Source: Crocodylus rhombifer (taxonomy: Eukaryota > Chordata > Crocodylia > Crocodylidae). From it: a stretch of DNA of 64,000 nt. The stretch is from NCBI GenBank assembly GCA_038503035.1, contig JAVSML010024701.1:70844-134843 (forward strand). The letters run 5' to 3'. Below the pieces are notes generated by a model. It ran no database searches. It saw only the letters and a list, made by a program, of their open reading frames with translations, and had not been told where the DNA came from. A program made the position numbers and the translations under genes. Below, in pieces: positions 11,489 to 22,201 of the stretch (position 1 is the stretch's first letter; every line of letters begins with the position of its first letter).

Positions 11489-12255
11489 AACAGGATGGGA
11501 GTGTCATGTGAGTTGAAGGGTCAAAATGTGAAAATGAGTGTGCCTGAGGGGGACATGGAGCAGAGCCACCTGGGCTGCTCCCACCGGTCCTCAAAGGCTT
11601 CCAAGGAGCCGGTGGATGTTGTCCAGTGGTGCTCTGCCCAGAAACATGCATGGATAAGTGAGGGGAAAGCAGCCTCAGACACAGTGTCCAGTTTTGGGCT
11701 CCACAATTCAAAAAGGATGTGGAGAAGTTTGAAAGAGTCCAGAGAAGAGCCACACGCATAATCCAAGGTCAGGAAAACAGACCTTAGGATGGCAGGCTGA
11801 GTGCGATGGGGCTCTTTAGCCTGGAAAAGCACAGGCTCAGGGGTGATCTGATGGCCACCTTTAAGTTTATCAGGGGTGATCACCAGTATCTGGGGGAACG
11901 TTTGTTCGCCAGAGCGCCCCAAGGGATGACAAAGTCGAACGGTCATAAACTATTGCAAGACCGTTTCAGGCTGGACATAAGGACGAATTTCTTTATTGTC
12001 CAAGCCCCCAGGGTCTGGAATAGCCTGCCATTGGTTCAAGCACCTATGAAACCCAGGCACCTTCCTGGCCAGTACATCCTTCCTGGTCACGTACAGGGCC
12101 CACTTAGCCAAGGTCAGGAGGAGGTTAATGAGGAGGTCTGAGGACTTGGTGGGGCTGTGGATGGGGTGCCCAAAAACAAAAAGGTCAGAGGTAAAATTCA
12201 ACCAGAACCTCAGGAGGAAGTGGTGGAGGTGGAGGGGCTGCAGTCTCGCACACTT
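11489..12255. repeat. Tandem duplication unit 1 inside the Harbinger-like element
   Basis: The sequence from GGATGGGAGTGTCATGTG onward is repeated at 12353 with clear similarity: GGGTCAAAATGTGAAAAT, GTGTGCCTGAGGGGGACA, CCCAGAAACATGCA and GTACAGGGCCCACTT. Unit 1 is interrupted by a CR1 fragment at 11682-12045. Without it the period is about 500 bp. Confidence 0.8.
11682..12045 (+). mobile_element. CR1 fragment lacking its 3' end
   Basis: Codes for the ORF2 C-terminal region (QFWAPQF-like near 11690, LFSLEKHRLRGDLMATFKFI near 11812, and the RLDIRTNFFIVQAPRVWNSL block near 11967). It stops around the VQAP motif without 3' UTR or tail. The flanks match the uninterrupted copy of the tandem unit at 12353, so this is a secondary insertion. 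Loss of the CR1 3' end is unusual. Confidence 0.85.
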
Positions 12256-12352
12256 GAGGGTGTGTGCACCAGGGTCTCTCCCAGAAGCTCTTGACTATTT
12301 GTGTCACCAAATTATTGTGGGCCCTGAGGCCCATAAGGCTAACTAATGAAAA

Positions 12353-12740
12353 AATAGGATAGGAGTGTCATGTGGGTCAAAGGGTCAAAATGTGAAAATA
12401 AGTGTGCCTGAGGGGGACACCGAGCAGACCCCCCTGGGCCGCACCCACCAGTCCTCAAAGGCATCCGAGGAGCTGGTGGATGCTGCCCAGAAACATGCAC
12501 GGACAAGCGAGAGGAAAGCAGCTGCACAGTCTCTGGTTACCTTCCCAGTCAGAACCTCCTTCCTGGTCAAGTACAGGGCCCACTTGGCCAGGGCCAGGAG
12601 GAGGTTAAGTAGGAGGTCCCGGGACTTGCTGGGGCCATGGATGGGATGACCAAAAACAAAAAAGTGGAGGATGAAATTCCACCAGAACCTCAAGAGGAGG
12701 TTCTGGAGGAGGAGAGGCTACAACCTGGTGCACTCCTGAG
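12353..12740. repeat. Tandem duplication unit 2 inside the Harbinger-like element
   Basis: This is an uninterrupted copy of the unit at 11489. On the minus strand both units carry a similar peptide around LLLALAKWALYLTRK (12559-12615; the unit 1 equivalent is at 12079-12135). A later CSVSPSGTLIF follows in both. The block looks like the C-terminal end of a LINE ORF2 of Tx1/L1 type, judged by eye only. Confidence 0.6.
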
Positions 12741-13035
12741 AGAGACCCTGGCACACATGACCCTGAAGCTCCTGAGAGCAAGTAGCCCTGAACTACTTGC
12801 CAGGGCAGCTTCTTATACTGCTGGGGCCAGCATGGGTGCTGGCCCTGGGCTCTCCCTGGTTGCAGATCCAGGAGGAGCCAGCCAGGGTAATTTTGCCCCA
12901 AGTGGCACAATTTGTCCCACACCAAAGTACACGTCCAGGCACATGCGCTGAGACAAAAAGCCTAAGCTCAAATTTGTGCTGCTTCTATTTGAGCTGCTGC
13001 AAGCGCACATGCCTTCATATGTGGACACACCCTAA

Positions 13036-13462
13036 ATGGCTATTATGGAAAAAAAAATCCCCTTGGATCTGGCTAGTCCATAAATGTCCACTATAAGAGG
13101 CACTTGTATCTGGTACTGGTTCGCTGTCACTGATGAGATGCTAAGCTAGATTGATCATGGTCTTGTGCGCTACAGTATGCCTATGTGTCTTGTAGTGACG
13201 TCCAGTGACATTTTTTTTCTGCGGGTGTGGGACATATTTATTCTTTGCATCTCAGATTTTATAATTAATAATTGAATTACTGGATCTTTCACCTGAATCA
13301 TTTAACTCTAGCCACCAAAACCAAGTCTGCCTCTGTCCTGTTAGACTGATTTAAGTCTTTTGGAGTGATGTTGTAGACACAGTGGTCCAGGAATTGGTCC
13401 AATAAAAGTTATCATCCACAAAAATCCTTGCTTCTGGACTGATTTATTAAAAAGAATAAATT
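13036..13462. other. Intronic, nothing recognised
   Basis: No supported feature. Confidence 0.55.
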
Positions 13463-13470
13463 ACTTAAGT

Positions 13471-13615
13471 CAGTGGTTCCCAAATTGTGGGTTGTGACTC
13501 CAAACGTGGTCACAACATCAGCAGATGAGGTCACAGTGGGTTGGGAGTGAGGGGCTATGCTGAGAAAATGGGGCCATAAATGGGGTCATGCTGAGGAAAA
13601 GTTTGGGAAGCACTG
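13471..13615. mobile_element. hAT MITE, 145 bp
   Basis: The ends are CAGTGGTTCCCAAATTG and, from the right, CAGTGCTTCCCAAACTT. The 8-bp flanks ACTTAAGT (13463-13470) and GTTTAAGC (13616-13623) differ only by transitions, consistent with an old hAT target duplication. Confidence 0.82.
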
Positions 13616-13623
13616 GTTTAAGC

Positions 13624-14181
13624 CCTGCTTTCTTATAAGGGAAACATGCCTTAAGCTACAGTTTTGATGTGCTTCAACATGACAGCTTCAGCTGAAGAAA
13701 AGAAGCTGGCATGTTGTTGTTTATTATTTATTATTTATATAGAATCAGTGTGTAGATGCATCATAGAGAGAAGGCTTTGCCTTTAAAGAGGTGATAGAGC
13801 AAAAGATAACAAATAGATTAAAGGAAAGAGATGAGGTGAAACAGAAAACAAGTGACAAAACAGTGACATGCATGTAACTTAGTTTCCTATTTTTTTCCCT
13901 TTCCCCTGAATGTCTGGCCATGGTGTTTTGTTAACATGTTTTGCAGTGGAGTACAAAAACGTAGTGGCATTGTTGGGAAAAGTCAGATAAAAATGTTATA
14001 ACTGGAAAAGTTTCTGTGTCCCCCCACCACTTGCCTCAGCCTCATAAATTTCCAAACTATTTTTAGTTTATTTTTAAAAAAGTGTAATGTGCTTACAAGC
14101 AGATACTCAGCGTACAAAAGGTCAATAAGAATAGGTCTGTCAATCCAGGTGATTGGCATGCTGGGTTTAGCACCTGGCTCA
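13624..14181. other. Intronic, nothing recognised
   Basis: A TTATTTATTATTTA-type AT stretch lies at 13720-13740. No other feature. Confidence 0.55.
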
Positions 14182-14189
14182 GTCTAAGC

Positions 14190-14657
14190 CAGGAGTGCTC
14201 AGATGTGGCCCCAGAGCTATGTTGTTTGGCCCATGGAGTTCCTCACAGGTTTGAAAATTGGGTGGCAGGCCAGCAGTGTTAATTGCTGCTCTTCTGCTGC
14301 CAGATTTCTGGACCTGTTGAATTAAAAAAATCGTGGTTCGTTTCTCGGGAGGTGGAAAAAAANNNNNNNNNNATTAAGGAGACAAGGATGGGTAGCAGCT
14401 GTGTTCTTTTTTTTTTTTTCTAAATCTGCTATTGATAATGCATTTTTAATAATATTTCTAACAGACCCATGTGGAGTCCTGTGGGCTGGATAACATAGCT
14501 CATTGAGCTACTTTGGGGGTGCAGGGCCTGATCCTGGGGCACAGTGCCAGGCAGGGGGTGAGTATCAGGACCTGATCCCAGTCCATAGGGTCTAATCCGG
14601 CTTGTGGATCAGCCCTGTGCCACTCATCTGGCCCACAAGGCCGAATTAATGAACACC
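14190..14657. mobile_element. hAT-like element containing an assembly gap
   Basis: The left end CAGGAGTGCTCA and the right end (GGTGTTCA read in reverse) are weakly inverted. They are flanked by GTCTAAGC (14182-14189) and ATCTAAGC (14658-14665), a 7/8 match to an 8-bp duplication. The interior has GGCCC-rich motifs common to hAT MITEs. Confidence 0.65.
14363..14372. other. Assembly gap (10 N)
   Basis: Ten N characters; the true gap length is unknown. Confidence 0.99.
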
Positions 14658-14665
14658 ATCTAAGC

Positions 14666-15136
14666 TGGTTGCAGGCATCCTCAGAGCCAAGCCATACACT
14701 GTTTCTGCACTTGTTCCCTTTGCATCTGGGCAGGCAAGTTTAGATGCTTTTCTACTATGGCTGGTAACAAGCTACAAACACATAGTTAATGTTGAGGGAA
14801 ATGAAAATGTGATGGTGAAATGTGAGGAGACCTGTGTTAATAGATTATTCTGGCTATTACAGGTAACAAATAGCAGTGAGGGCACAGCAGCATGATCTTC
14901 ATCGCTTGCTAATTAGCAATCAGATTGCAAACTCTGCAATGACTCTGGATACATAGTGCACTTTTGGCCTTCTTTGGCTAAGGTCATGCATTTACATCCC
15001 TGCCACTTTGTCAACACTGCTACTATTTCCTGAGCGAGCTAGATAAAGCTCAAACAGGTCTGCTGACAAGTGCTGCAACTACACATTAGTTTTGCTGTAT
15101 AGACATACCCGTGAACCTTGACTTGAGGACCACACA
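14666..15136. other. Intronic, nothing recognised
   Basis: No supported feature. Confidence 0.55.
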
Positions 15137-15144
15137 GTCTAAAA

Positions 15145-16942
15145 CAGGGGTGGACAAAATACAGCCTGCGGGCCAGATGTGGCCTGCAAGCCCATTCTGT
15201 CTGGGTTGCAGGGCCCCAAGAAATTTTTTAAAAATTAATATTTATTTGTCTCTGGCTCCAGTCAAATGTGACAGGAGCCAGGGGCATTAGGACCCAGTGG
15301 AAGCCACAGCAGGCCCCTGGAAGAGCAGGGCCCACCTTGCCCTGCCCTCCCTGCTGGAGGGACCATGGGGCTGTTCCTGCCCATGCTGGAGTAGGAAGCT
15401 CAGGTGAAAAAAGGGGGTTGGAGGGCACACTGGTCCCTGTCCAGCCACAGGGCCAAGAGCAGGGTGGCTCCTCTCTCCCCCTGCTGGGTCAACCCAGCTT
15501 GGCTCCATAGAGCCCAGCCAGCTGCACCCCGGGGTCCTGCCACCTTCCTCTTGACCCCACTGGCACTGGCCCCAGGACACCGCCTGGCTGTCGCTAGCTC
15601 CCAACCCCCCTGTCTGGCCCTCGGGGCAGCATGACCCGGTGGGGGCATGGCCTGGGGTGCAGGGAGGCTGCGGGGAACTTCCATGCTGCGCCTGAGGCTT
15701 GGGGTAGCAACAGCCCAGCTGCCCCCCACCATGGGAGTCTCCAATGGGTGCTGCTGCCCAGGGTGGGTGAAGGCCTGGCCCCCCCCCCGCCCCACAGGGG
15801 CCCAGTGGCAGCTTGCTCCCTGGCCCCAGGATGAGTGGGGAGGCTGTGCCAGGAGCAGGAGTGGATCTGCAGCCACTTTTCTGCTCCAGAAGTTCCTGTG
15901 GCCACAACAAGCCCAGGGGCCCTGGGGAAGCTCCTGGCCAGCCCCAGGGGCAGCACAGGTCACCTCCCAAAGCTGCTGGGGTGGCACAACCTGGCAGGGT
16001 CCCAGCACAGGGCACAGGAAGCTTGGGGAGACCGCAGAAGCTTTCAGAATAAAAAAGCAGCTGCGGCTCCACTCCCACTCCTGGCGCAGCGTCCTGTCCG
16101 TCCTGGGGCTGGAGGGATGAGTTGCTGCCAGGCCGCCGGGCCCCTGTGGGGCATGGGAAACTGGCCCTTCCCCACAGGATGGCGGCTCCCCAAGCCTCAG
16201 GCACGCGATGCAAGTTCTGCACCACCTTCTTGGGTTTCCCATGTCCTGGGTCACATCCCCACTGATTCATGCCACCCCCTGTGGCTCCAGGAACCCCTCA
16301 CGTTGCCCCCACCAAGCCTTCCCTGGCTGCCCCCAGCCTCCTGGCGGCAGCAGGAGTTGCCGGAGTAGAAACGCGGCCATGAGGCTTGGGGCAGCAAGTG
16401 CCCAGCTGGCTCTCCACTAGCAACCCTTCCTGCAAACTCCATACCCTCACCCTCCTCCAGACACAATCACACGTTCCATGCACACATCCACAGCTCCCCA
16501 GAAACCCCAAATCCACCCACACACCCATACCCCCCCAACACTGCTACACACCCCACACACTATACAAGAATATGACTACATTTTGAGCTATTATGCAATG
16601 ACTTCTATATATAAAGCACAAACACACAGGTATCAGGACAAAAATATACTTTTAAATTGAATTAAAATATAGTATTATGAGTATTTGATTTTTTTTTTTC
16701 CCAGTTCATAATTTGTTTTTTTTCCCCAGTTCTAAGATCGCAAAAACCCTCTTCTCTGAAGGAGTGCTTCTAGGGGTGAAGGGAAAGACTTCCAGTGGCA
16801 AGGGTCAGAGGCAGAACTTCTAGGCCCAAGATGGCGACCAGGGGTGTGGCACCTGTCAAGGGGCAGGGTTACCTATGTGGCCCTCAACAGCTTGGCAAAA
16901 CTTGCTAAGTGGCCCTCCACCCAAAATAATTGCCCGCCCCTA
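15145..16942. mobile_element. hAT non-autonomous element, 1.8 kb, GC-rich
   Basis: The left end is CAGGGGTGGACAA and the right end, read in reverse, TAGGGGCGGGCAA. The flanks GTCTAAAA (15137-15144) and GTCTAAAC (16943-16950) match at 7 of 8, a clear hAT-type duplication. Subterminal AGCCTGCGGGCCAGATGTGG is typical of hAT ends. The GC-rich middle contains ORFs up to 327 codons on the minus strand with no recognisable domain. Related copies are at 19195-20061 and 38532-40980. Confidence 0.88.
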
Positions 16943-16950
16943 GTCTAAAC

Positions 16951-17524
16951 ATATGCGAAAAGGGTGCTAATGGTAACAAGTTCAGAGAAGTGAACTGATT
17001 TTCCCAAGGTCCTTTAGCAAACCAGTAGCAACTATTGCTAATAGGTCTCCCAAGTCTCACAGTAGTGCCCTAACAACTCAGTAGATCTACTCACTTAGTA
17101 GATTTAAGAACCTGTCCAGCCATTTAGTAAGCTGTTCTTTTTCATTAATGTCTTAAATGGTGCTAAGAATAAATTTATTGTTGTAAATTATTCGTTTGTA
17201 TCTGAATATGGTGTGTACATATGCATGTTCAGGTTCCATAAGACCCAATTAAAGCAAATATTTCTTTCACAGAGACAGCTAACAAATTGAATCAGAAGAA
17301 AATCTAGTTGAAAAACTCTCTTCCACCAAGTGGCTCATATTTTGCATAACCTTGACAGATGGGACAGGGAAAAATCAAACTATGCAAACTGAAATTGGTG
17401 TCATAACATAATTTGAGCATCAGAAGGCTTCAGGATCTTTTACATAAATTAGGCTTTTGTTTGTTTGAAGAATTGTGATCACTTCTGCCAGAAATGAGTG
17501 ATTAAAACCCCATTCTCAGGAACA
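16951..17524. other. Intronic, nothing recognised
   Basis: No supported feature. Confidence 0.55.
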
Positions 17525-17614
17525 GGGGTGTAGGTTGCAGCCGTATTGGTCTAAGGACACAGGCAGACAAGGTTCACCCAGATATCAGATTCACCCAAAG
17601 AACCTTGTCTGCCG
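17525..17614. repeat. Penelope-like retroelement terminus with hairpin
   Basis: GTAGGTTGCAGCCGTATTGG is followed by CTAAGGACACAGGCAGACAA. A perfect 14-bp inverted repeat (GGCAGACAAGGTTC at 17562-17575 against 17600-17613) encloses CACCCAGATATCAG-type sequence. The AAAGAACCTTGTCTGCC end recurs in the copy at 20525-20631. I recall such sequences as ends of Penelope-like elements in reptiles; the family call is tentative. Confidence 0.5.
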
Positions 17615-19186
17615 TTCTCAGGAGCTACATTCAGGTGCTGTTAAGAGCTGACAGCATTATGGTTTGACTATTTGACTTTCACTACAAGCATCTATCACCT
17701 GAGCTGAAAAACAAAGCAGAGTATAAAGAGGATGCATTTGAGCCTCTTAAACTACTGACATAAATCTGCTACTGAGGCAGAGGAAGAGGGACAAAGAGCC
17801 AAGAGCCATTCTTTCCTGGGTTGAGTTTCATTGCCCCAGGTCACACTAGCACTGTACAAGGTCTCCTCTACTGTTGCTGTTCCTTTTGACAATGTTTTTT
17901 GCTGCTGTCTGTCTTAACACAAGGAATATCTTTTAAAATATTCTCTGGTGTTACTAAGCTCCATGTTATCTGCCTCTATTCTTATCTAAATGGTGCGTAC
18001 AGAAAATTCAAATCATAGCACAACCATAGGCAAAACAGTTAAGTCATTTTAGTTGAGAGCCAGTAAGGGATAAGTAATGGGATGTTGTCCTCACTTGCAG
18101 GTTAGTGATTAAAATCCAGGCATCCTTTGTTGTGGCTGAAAGCTGTTACAATTGTTGGCTCCTTAGTAACTTGGATGCAGTACATTTTATTGTCAGAGTC
18201 CGGTTGCTAGTGAACATATAGTCATATGATATAAAACCAAAACCACAGGTAATCTAATAAGAGACCCTGTTGGCTAGGACAGATTGATTTAAATGATATT
18301 TTAAAATAGCATGCAAAGAACTTTTTGTTTTAAATGATCTATATGAATCCCATTTTGTGTTTATACTTTTTAGTTATTTTCCTAAAGGCAAAAGGAATTA
18401 ACCTTTCTAGTAATTAAGACAATGATTTGCATGTAAATGTAGACCTTGCACTAAACTTGTTACTTATTTTTGTTCACTGTGTACATAGTTACACAATTAC
18501 ATATTTATTCTCATGCATATTTTTAAATTTTTTTTGTGGTGGTAAATGGCACTTCCTATTTATCGAATAATCTTTTACTTACCATTTATGTCAAGCTGCT
18601 TTTGGATAAAAATAGAATTCAGTGAAAATGGAAAGCTAGCATTTTAAAAAGTGCATTTATTAGTTAAAAATGTGCATATGTAAAAGAGGCTTATCAAAAC
18701 TTACTTTGCTTTTAAAAATAATTTATAGGTTAAAGAAAGGAAATATCTGTAGTTAGTGTATTGAACTGATTATTTCTGGCTCCTATGCCCTTCAGAAATT
18801 TAGAGCAAGTAGATCTGAGCTGTTCTCACCTACTTTTTATTCCTAGACTGGAGAAGAAAAACATGCTTTCCTGTTTTTTTCAATTCCCAAATGGTTTCTT
18901 AAATTTAAATGAGCTAAACTGAATAAATTAAAATGAAGAATATATAATCTGTATCTTGCAACAGTAGCCCACATTGTCCAAAAGCTGGTTCAGCACCTCA
19001 ACAAGTTCTTGTTCAAGTATGTAGCCAGTTATTTCCTACAGGGTAAGGGTTTGACATTGTTTTAAAAATTGGAGAAAAAAAATGTATGGCTTTGAATATT
19101 ACATTATAAAATATAAATACATTAAATTACTGTAATATGAAGCCTCATTATAAGTTGTAACAATTTCAAATTTAAAATAGATTTTT
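17615..19186. other. Intronic, nothing recognised
   Basis: AT-rich; no coding or repeat family identified. Confidence 0.5.
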
Positions 19187-19194
19187 ATTAAAAG

Positions 19195-20061
19195 AAAACT
19201 TGATTTAAATGCACTTGCACTGGGAAATTGCTTTGATCTGGCCTGGGGCTGGCCCCCAGGGTGCTCCACATGGGACCGAGGCCTGCCCGGGGCAGCCTGC
19301 ACCATGTTCCAGCCCACACCCACTGACCTGATCCTGGCCAGCGCGTACAGCTTACCACCCGGGCTCCTCCTGGTGCGGTTGCTACTCGGCTCCCCTCACC
19401 ACCAGGGGCAGCTCCTCCCTTTGCTTCTGCTGCACCCCTCCAGGCCGGGAGGAGACTGCAGCTGGGCAGCTCCTGCCCCAACACACGGGGCTCCAGCTCC
19501 AGTGCACCCACCCCACCACCCGCAGGTGGCTGCTCATCGCTCCAGGCAGGTAGAATGGCTGGAAGGCAGCTGGGAGCTGGAGCCAGAGCCTCGTGCGCTG
19601 GGGCAGGAGCTTCTCAGCCTAAAGCAGCACAGCAGGACCAGGAGGAGGAGCTGTCACTGGAGGTGAGGGGGGCTGAGGAGCAGTCATGCTGGGAGCAGCC
19701 CTGTTGGCAAGCTGTGCACGCTGGCTGGCCCCAAGTGCCGCAGGGGCAGCTGCAGACCACAGTGCCCAGGCAAGCACTGCTGCATATACCCCCTCCTCCC
19801 TCCCTTTGCCCCTGGCCAGCTCCCAGGACGTAGCACGCAGGCAGTCCCCATGCCACAGGGCAGGGGCTGTCCTGCTCCATGATCCAGCCTCGCTTGTCTG
19901 TCTCACTCTCCAACACTGCTCCCCGCTTGCCTGTGGCCCCATCCCACACAGGGAGGTTTGGTGAGTTGTTGCAGCAGGGTGAGCGGACGGGTGCTGGGGT
20001 GCTGACCTGGCCTCCAACAACTCATCAAAACTCACAGGTCCAAATAATTGCCCACCCCTTA
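19195..20061. mobile_element. hAT-related element, left end missing
   Basis: The right end, CCAAATAATTGCCCACCCCT, matches the right ends at 16942 and 40980. The GC-rich body also resembles those copies. ATTAAAAG occurs at 19187-19194 and 20062-20069, suggesting a target duplication, but the expected CAGGGG left end is absent, so this may be a deletion derivative. ORFs here are composition artefacts. Confidence 0.6.
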
Positions 20062-20069
20062 ATTAAAAG

Positions 20070-20524
20070 GAAAAAGACCTGATCTGTATCTTTTTGGATT
20101 AGGTCCTAAAATTTGGAAAAGGAAACAACTTTAGGAATCACTGATTGTACCACATGAGTTGTTCTTTTCCCAGTTGATTTTAATAATGCGTTAGATGATT
20201 TAGGCAGAAAATTCCAGGGGGCAGATCCAGGAAAAATTCAATGCAGAGTTGAAATGCCCACTTTGTGTTGAAAAATTGACAAGGCTTATAATAGATTTCA
20301 GTAATACTGTACTAAAAAAAAAAAAGGGAGTGCCCTGTGACATGATTATTCTGGGGTTCAAGTTACAAACTTGGATGAATTATTCATTACATCCTTAAAA
20401 TTAAAATAGGACCAAAGGTTCCCGTTGGATGCATCATGTTGTTAATAGACAGAAATTAAAAGCTTGCTTTTTATAACATGGAAAACATCCAGGAGAACAC
20501 AAAACAACAGCAGATTCTCCCTAT
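20070..20524. other. Intronic, nothing recognised
   Basis: No supported feature. Confidence 0.5.
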
Positions 20525-20631
20525 GCCTGAAGAAACATGTTTATGCCCAAAAGCTTAAAAAGAACAGTTTTTCCAACTATTTAATTGGTCTAATTAAAGA
20601 TACCACATTTACCCAAAGAACTTTGACTGCC
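20525..20631 (+). repeat. Penelope-like retroelement 3' fragment
   Basis: GCCTGAAGAAACATGTTTATG, the CCAACTATTTAATTGGTCTA block and the AAAGAACTTTGACTGCC end resemble the repeat at 17525, with CAAAGAACCTTGTCTGCC as the shared end. Confidence 0.5.
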
Positions 20632-21541
20632 TTTTCATAACACTACTTTTTAAAAGGCTGTAATAGTGAGAAGATTAAAAAGGATGCATTTTTCTCCCAT
20701 TACCTAAAAGTGTTTTAAATGCTTAAAAAAAGACTTTCTCTGAGATGCATATTAACAATTTTTAGATTACTGGAAATGCATTCAGTCAAGAGGAGAAATT
20801 CCTCATGTTCATATAAAATGAAAGGACATTCTGAACACGATAGTTTATTTTTCATGGCCAGCTTCCCAGGTAAACATGATCAAAACTTTGGGATTGAAGT
20901 TACTTTAGTGAGAGAACAGTTTTGGTTTTTTGAGGGGGGTTTTCTGGCTCCAGTATGACTGGGGCTTGTGTGGTGTGATATTGCTATAAATCTTTCAAAA
21001 GATGTAACATGATCGATTGTAGGAAACTATCCTGATAGAATGAAAAATAAAATAGCTATTTTGTTGACTGGCAAACAGAAAAAAACCATTCATGATTTGC
21101 AATGAATTTACTGTGTCTGTGGCTTGCTTTTAAAACCAGGCAGTCTAGCATGAAGTAGTGAAGTACTTTGACATTGTAGCCTGTCAGTCTGTAAACAAGT
21201 ATAATTTTCAACATTTTCAACATCAGACTGCAGAATTTGTTGACCGTCCGCAACCTATACAAAACTACCTGTATTTGTATGCTCTAGGTTAAACAGATTG
21301 ACATTTATGAAACACCAATGACCTACAGAAGGTCCAGCCTCCATGCAATACTTTTTGCTTTGGAGGGTTTTTTCTTCTGTTTTATTTTGTTTTAAAGCAG
21401 CTTGAGCAGATTCTCAGTTAAGTGCCTTATGGAAAAATCACAGTATGAAAATAAGTTAACAATTATTTTTGGTAATGGTAATTTATAGTACAGTAAAGTT
21501 GAAACCTTTGTATTCTGAGAAAAGTTCTTAGTCTAGTTGTC
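20632..21541. other. Intronic, nothing recognised
   Basis: No coding or repeat family identified. Confidence 0.5.
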
Positions 21542-21544
21542 ACA

Positions 21545-21685
21545 GGGCGCATCTACACGAGACGCTGCGTCACTGTAGCTTGTCGGGCACAAAGTGTGAC
21601 AGCAATGTAGGATGGAAAAATAACCATGTGCTGCCAGGAACGCGCCGTACCAAATGCACAGTCAAGGGCACGTGTAGAAGTGCCC
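21545..21685. mobile_element. Harbinger-like MITE, 141 bp
   Basis: The ends GGGCGCATCTACACG and GGGCACTTCTACACG (from the right) match at 13 of 15. ACA flanks both sides (21542-21544 and 21686-21688), a 3-bp duplication. It lies about 95 bp upstream of the KCNK1 exon 2 acceptor. Confidence 0.8.
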
Positions 21686-21779
21686 ACAGATTCCTAAAAT
21701 AAGCTCCCCAGTGATTGGTTGTGTATGTTCCAACTTATTTCCCACATTAAATATGTCCCCTTCTTCTGTTTTGTTCCAG

Positions 21780-22175
21780 GGTATGGCCACACTGTGCCTT
21801 TGTCAGATGGAGGAAAAGCCTTCTGTATCGTCTACTCTGTCATCGGAATTCCCTTTACACTGCTTTTCCTGACAGCTGTGGTGCAGCGCATCATAGTTCA
21901 TGTCACCCGACGGCCTGTGCTATATTTCCACGTTCGCTGGGGTTTCTCCAAGCAAGTTGTTGCCATCGTCCATGCAGTGGTTCTTGGGTTCATCACTGTG
22001 CTGTGTTTTTTCTTTATCCCAGCAGCAATATTTTCTGCCCTGGAGGATGACTGGAATTTTTTGGAATCTTTTTACTTTTGTTTCATTTCCCTGAGCACCA
22101 TTGGCCTTGGAGACTATGTTCCGGGGGAAGGTTATAATCAAAAATTCAGAGAGCTGTATAAGATAGGAATTACAT
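21780..22175 (+). CDS. KCNK1: KCNK1 exon 2 (TWIK-1 potassium channel: end of P1, M2, M3, P2, start of M4)
   Basis: This exon encodes the middle of the two-pore-domain K+ channel TWIK-1, a dimeric weakly inward-rectifying background K+ channel of plasma and endosomal membranes. The frame opens with GYGHTVPLSDGGKAF, which completes the first selectivity filter (TxGYG). M2 follows (around FCIVYSVIGIPFTLLFL), then a basic loop with HVTRRPVLYFHVRWGF, M3 (VVAIVHAVVLGFITVL), and the second pore with filter TIGLGDYVPG. The end is the EGYNQKFRELYKIGIT segment leading into M4. The acceptor is a T-rich tract ending CAG at 21777-21779; the donor is GTAAGT at 22176. The 396-bp exon starts with two bases of a split Gly codon and ends with the first T of a Cys codon, which matches the phase of exon 3. 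No stop or frameshift is present. The Leu in the second filter (GLG) is the TWIK-type residue. Confidence 0.97.
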
Positions 22176-22201
22176 GTAAGTACCAGGCTAACCCTTTAAA
22201 T

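Larger units (their letters stand above)
10674..13032. mobile_element. Large Harbinger-like non-autonomous DNA transposon
   Basis: The ends are inverted: GGGTGTGTATAGACAAACGC on the left and GGGTGTGTCCACATATGAAG read from the right. Similarity continues through a GCATG and CGCAGCA block. Both ends are flanked by TAA (10671-10673 and 13033-13035), the 3-bp target typical of PIF/Harbinger. The left subterminal part shares the GATACC(T/A)GGAGATCC...AAAAA block with the MITE copies at 23906, 29764 and 33778. The interior is GC-rich, with a poly-C run, a tandem duplication and a CR1 fragment. No transposase was found. Confidence 0.75.
1..21779 (+). other. KCNK1: KCNK1 intron 1 (3' part)
   Basis: This is inferred to be intronic because it lies upstream of the exon 2 acceptor. 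No open frame in it resembles the TWIK-1 N terminus (M1, the extracellular cap and the first half of the P1 pore loop). Exon 1 therefore lies before base 1. Intron 1 is long in other vertebrates, which fits. The content is almost entirely transposable elements and simple repeats, listed separately. Confidence 0.75.

Noticed and set aside
15287..16270. 327-codon minus-strand ORF
   Set aside because: It lies wholly inside a hAT element with target duplications. Other frames are also open and no domain is recognisable, so it is not listed as a gene.
21719..21779. Upstream ATG extension of the KCNK1 exon 2 frame
   Set aside because: This part is intron: a good acceptor ends at 21779, and similarity to TWIK-1 begins only after it.
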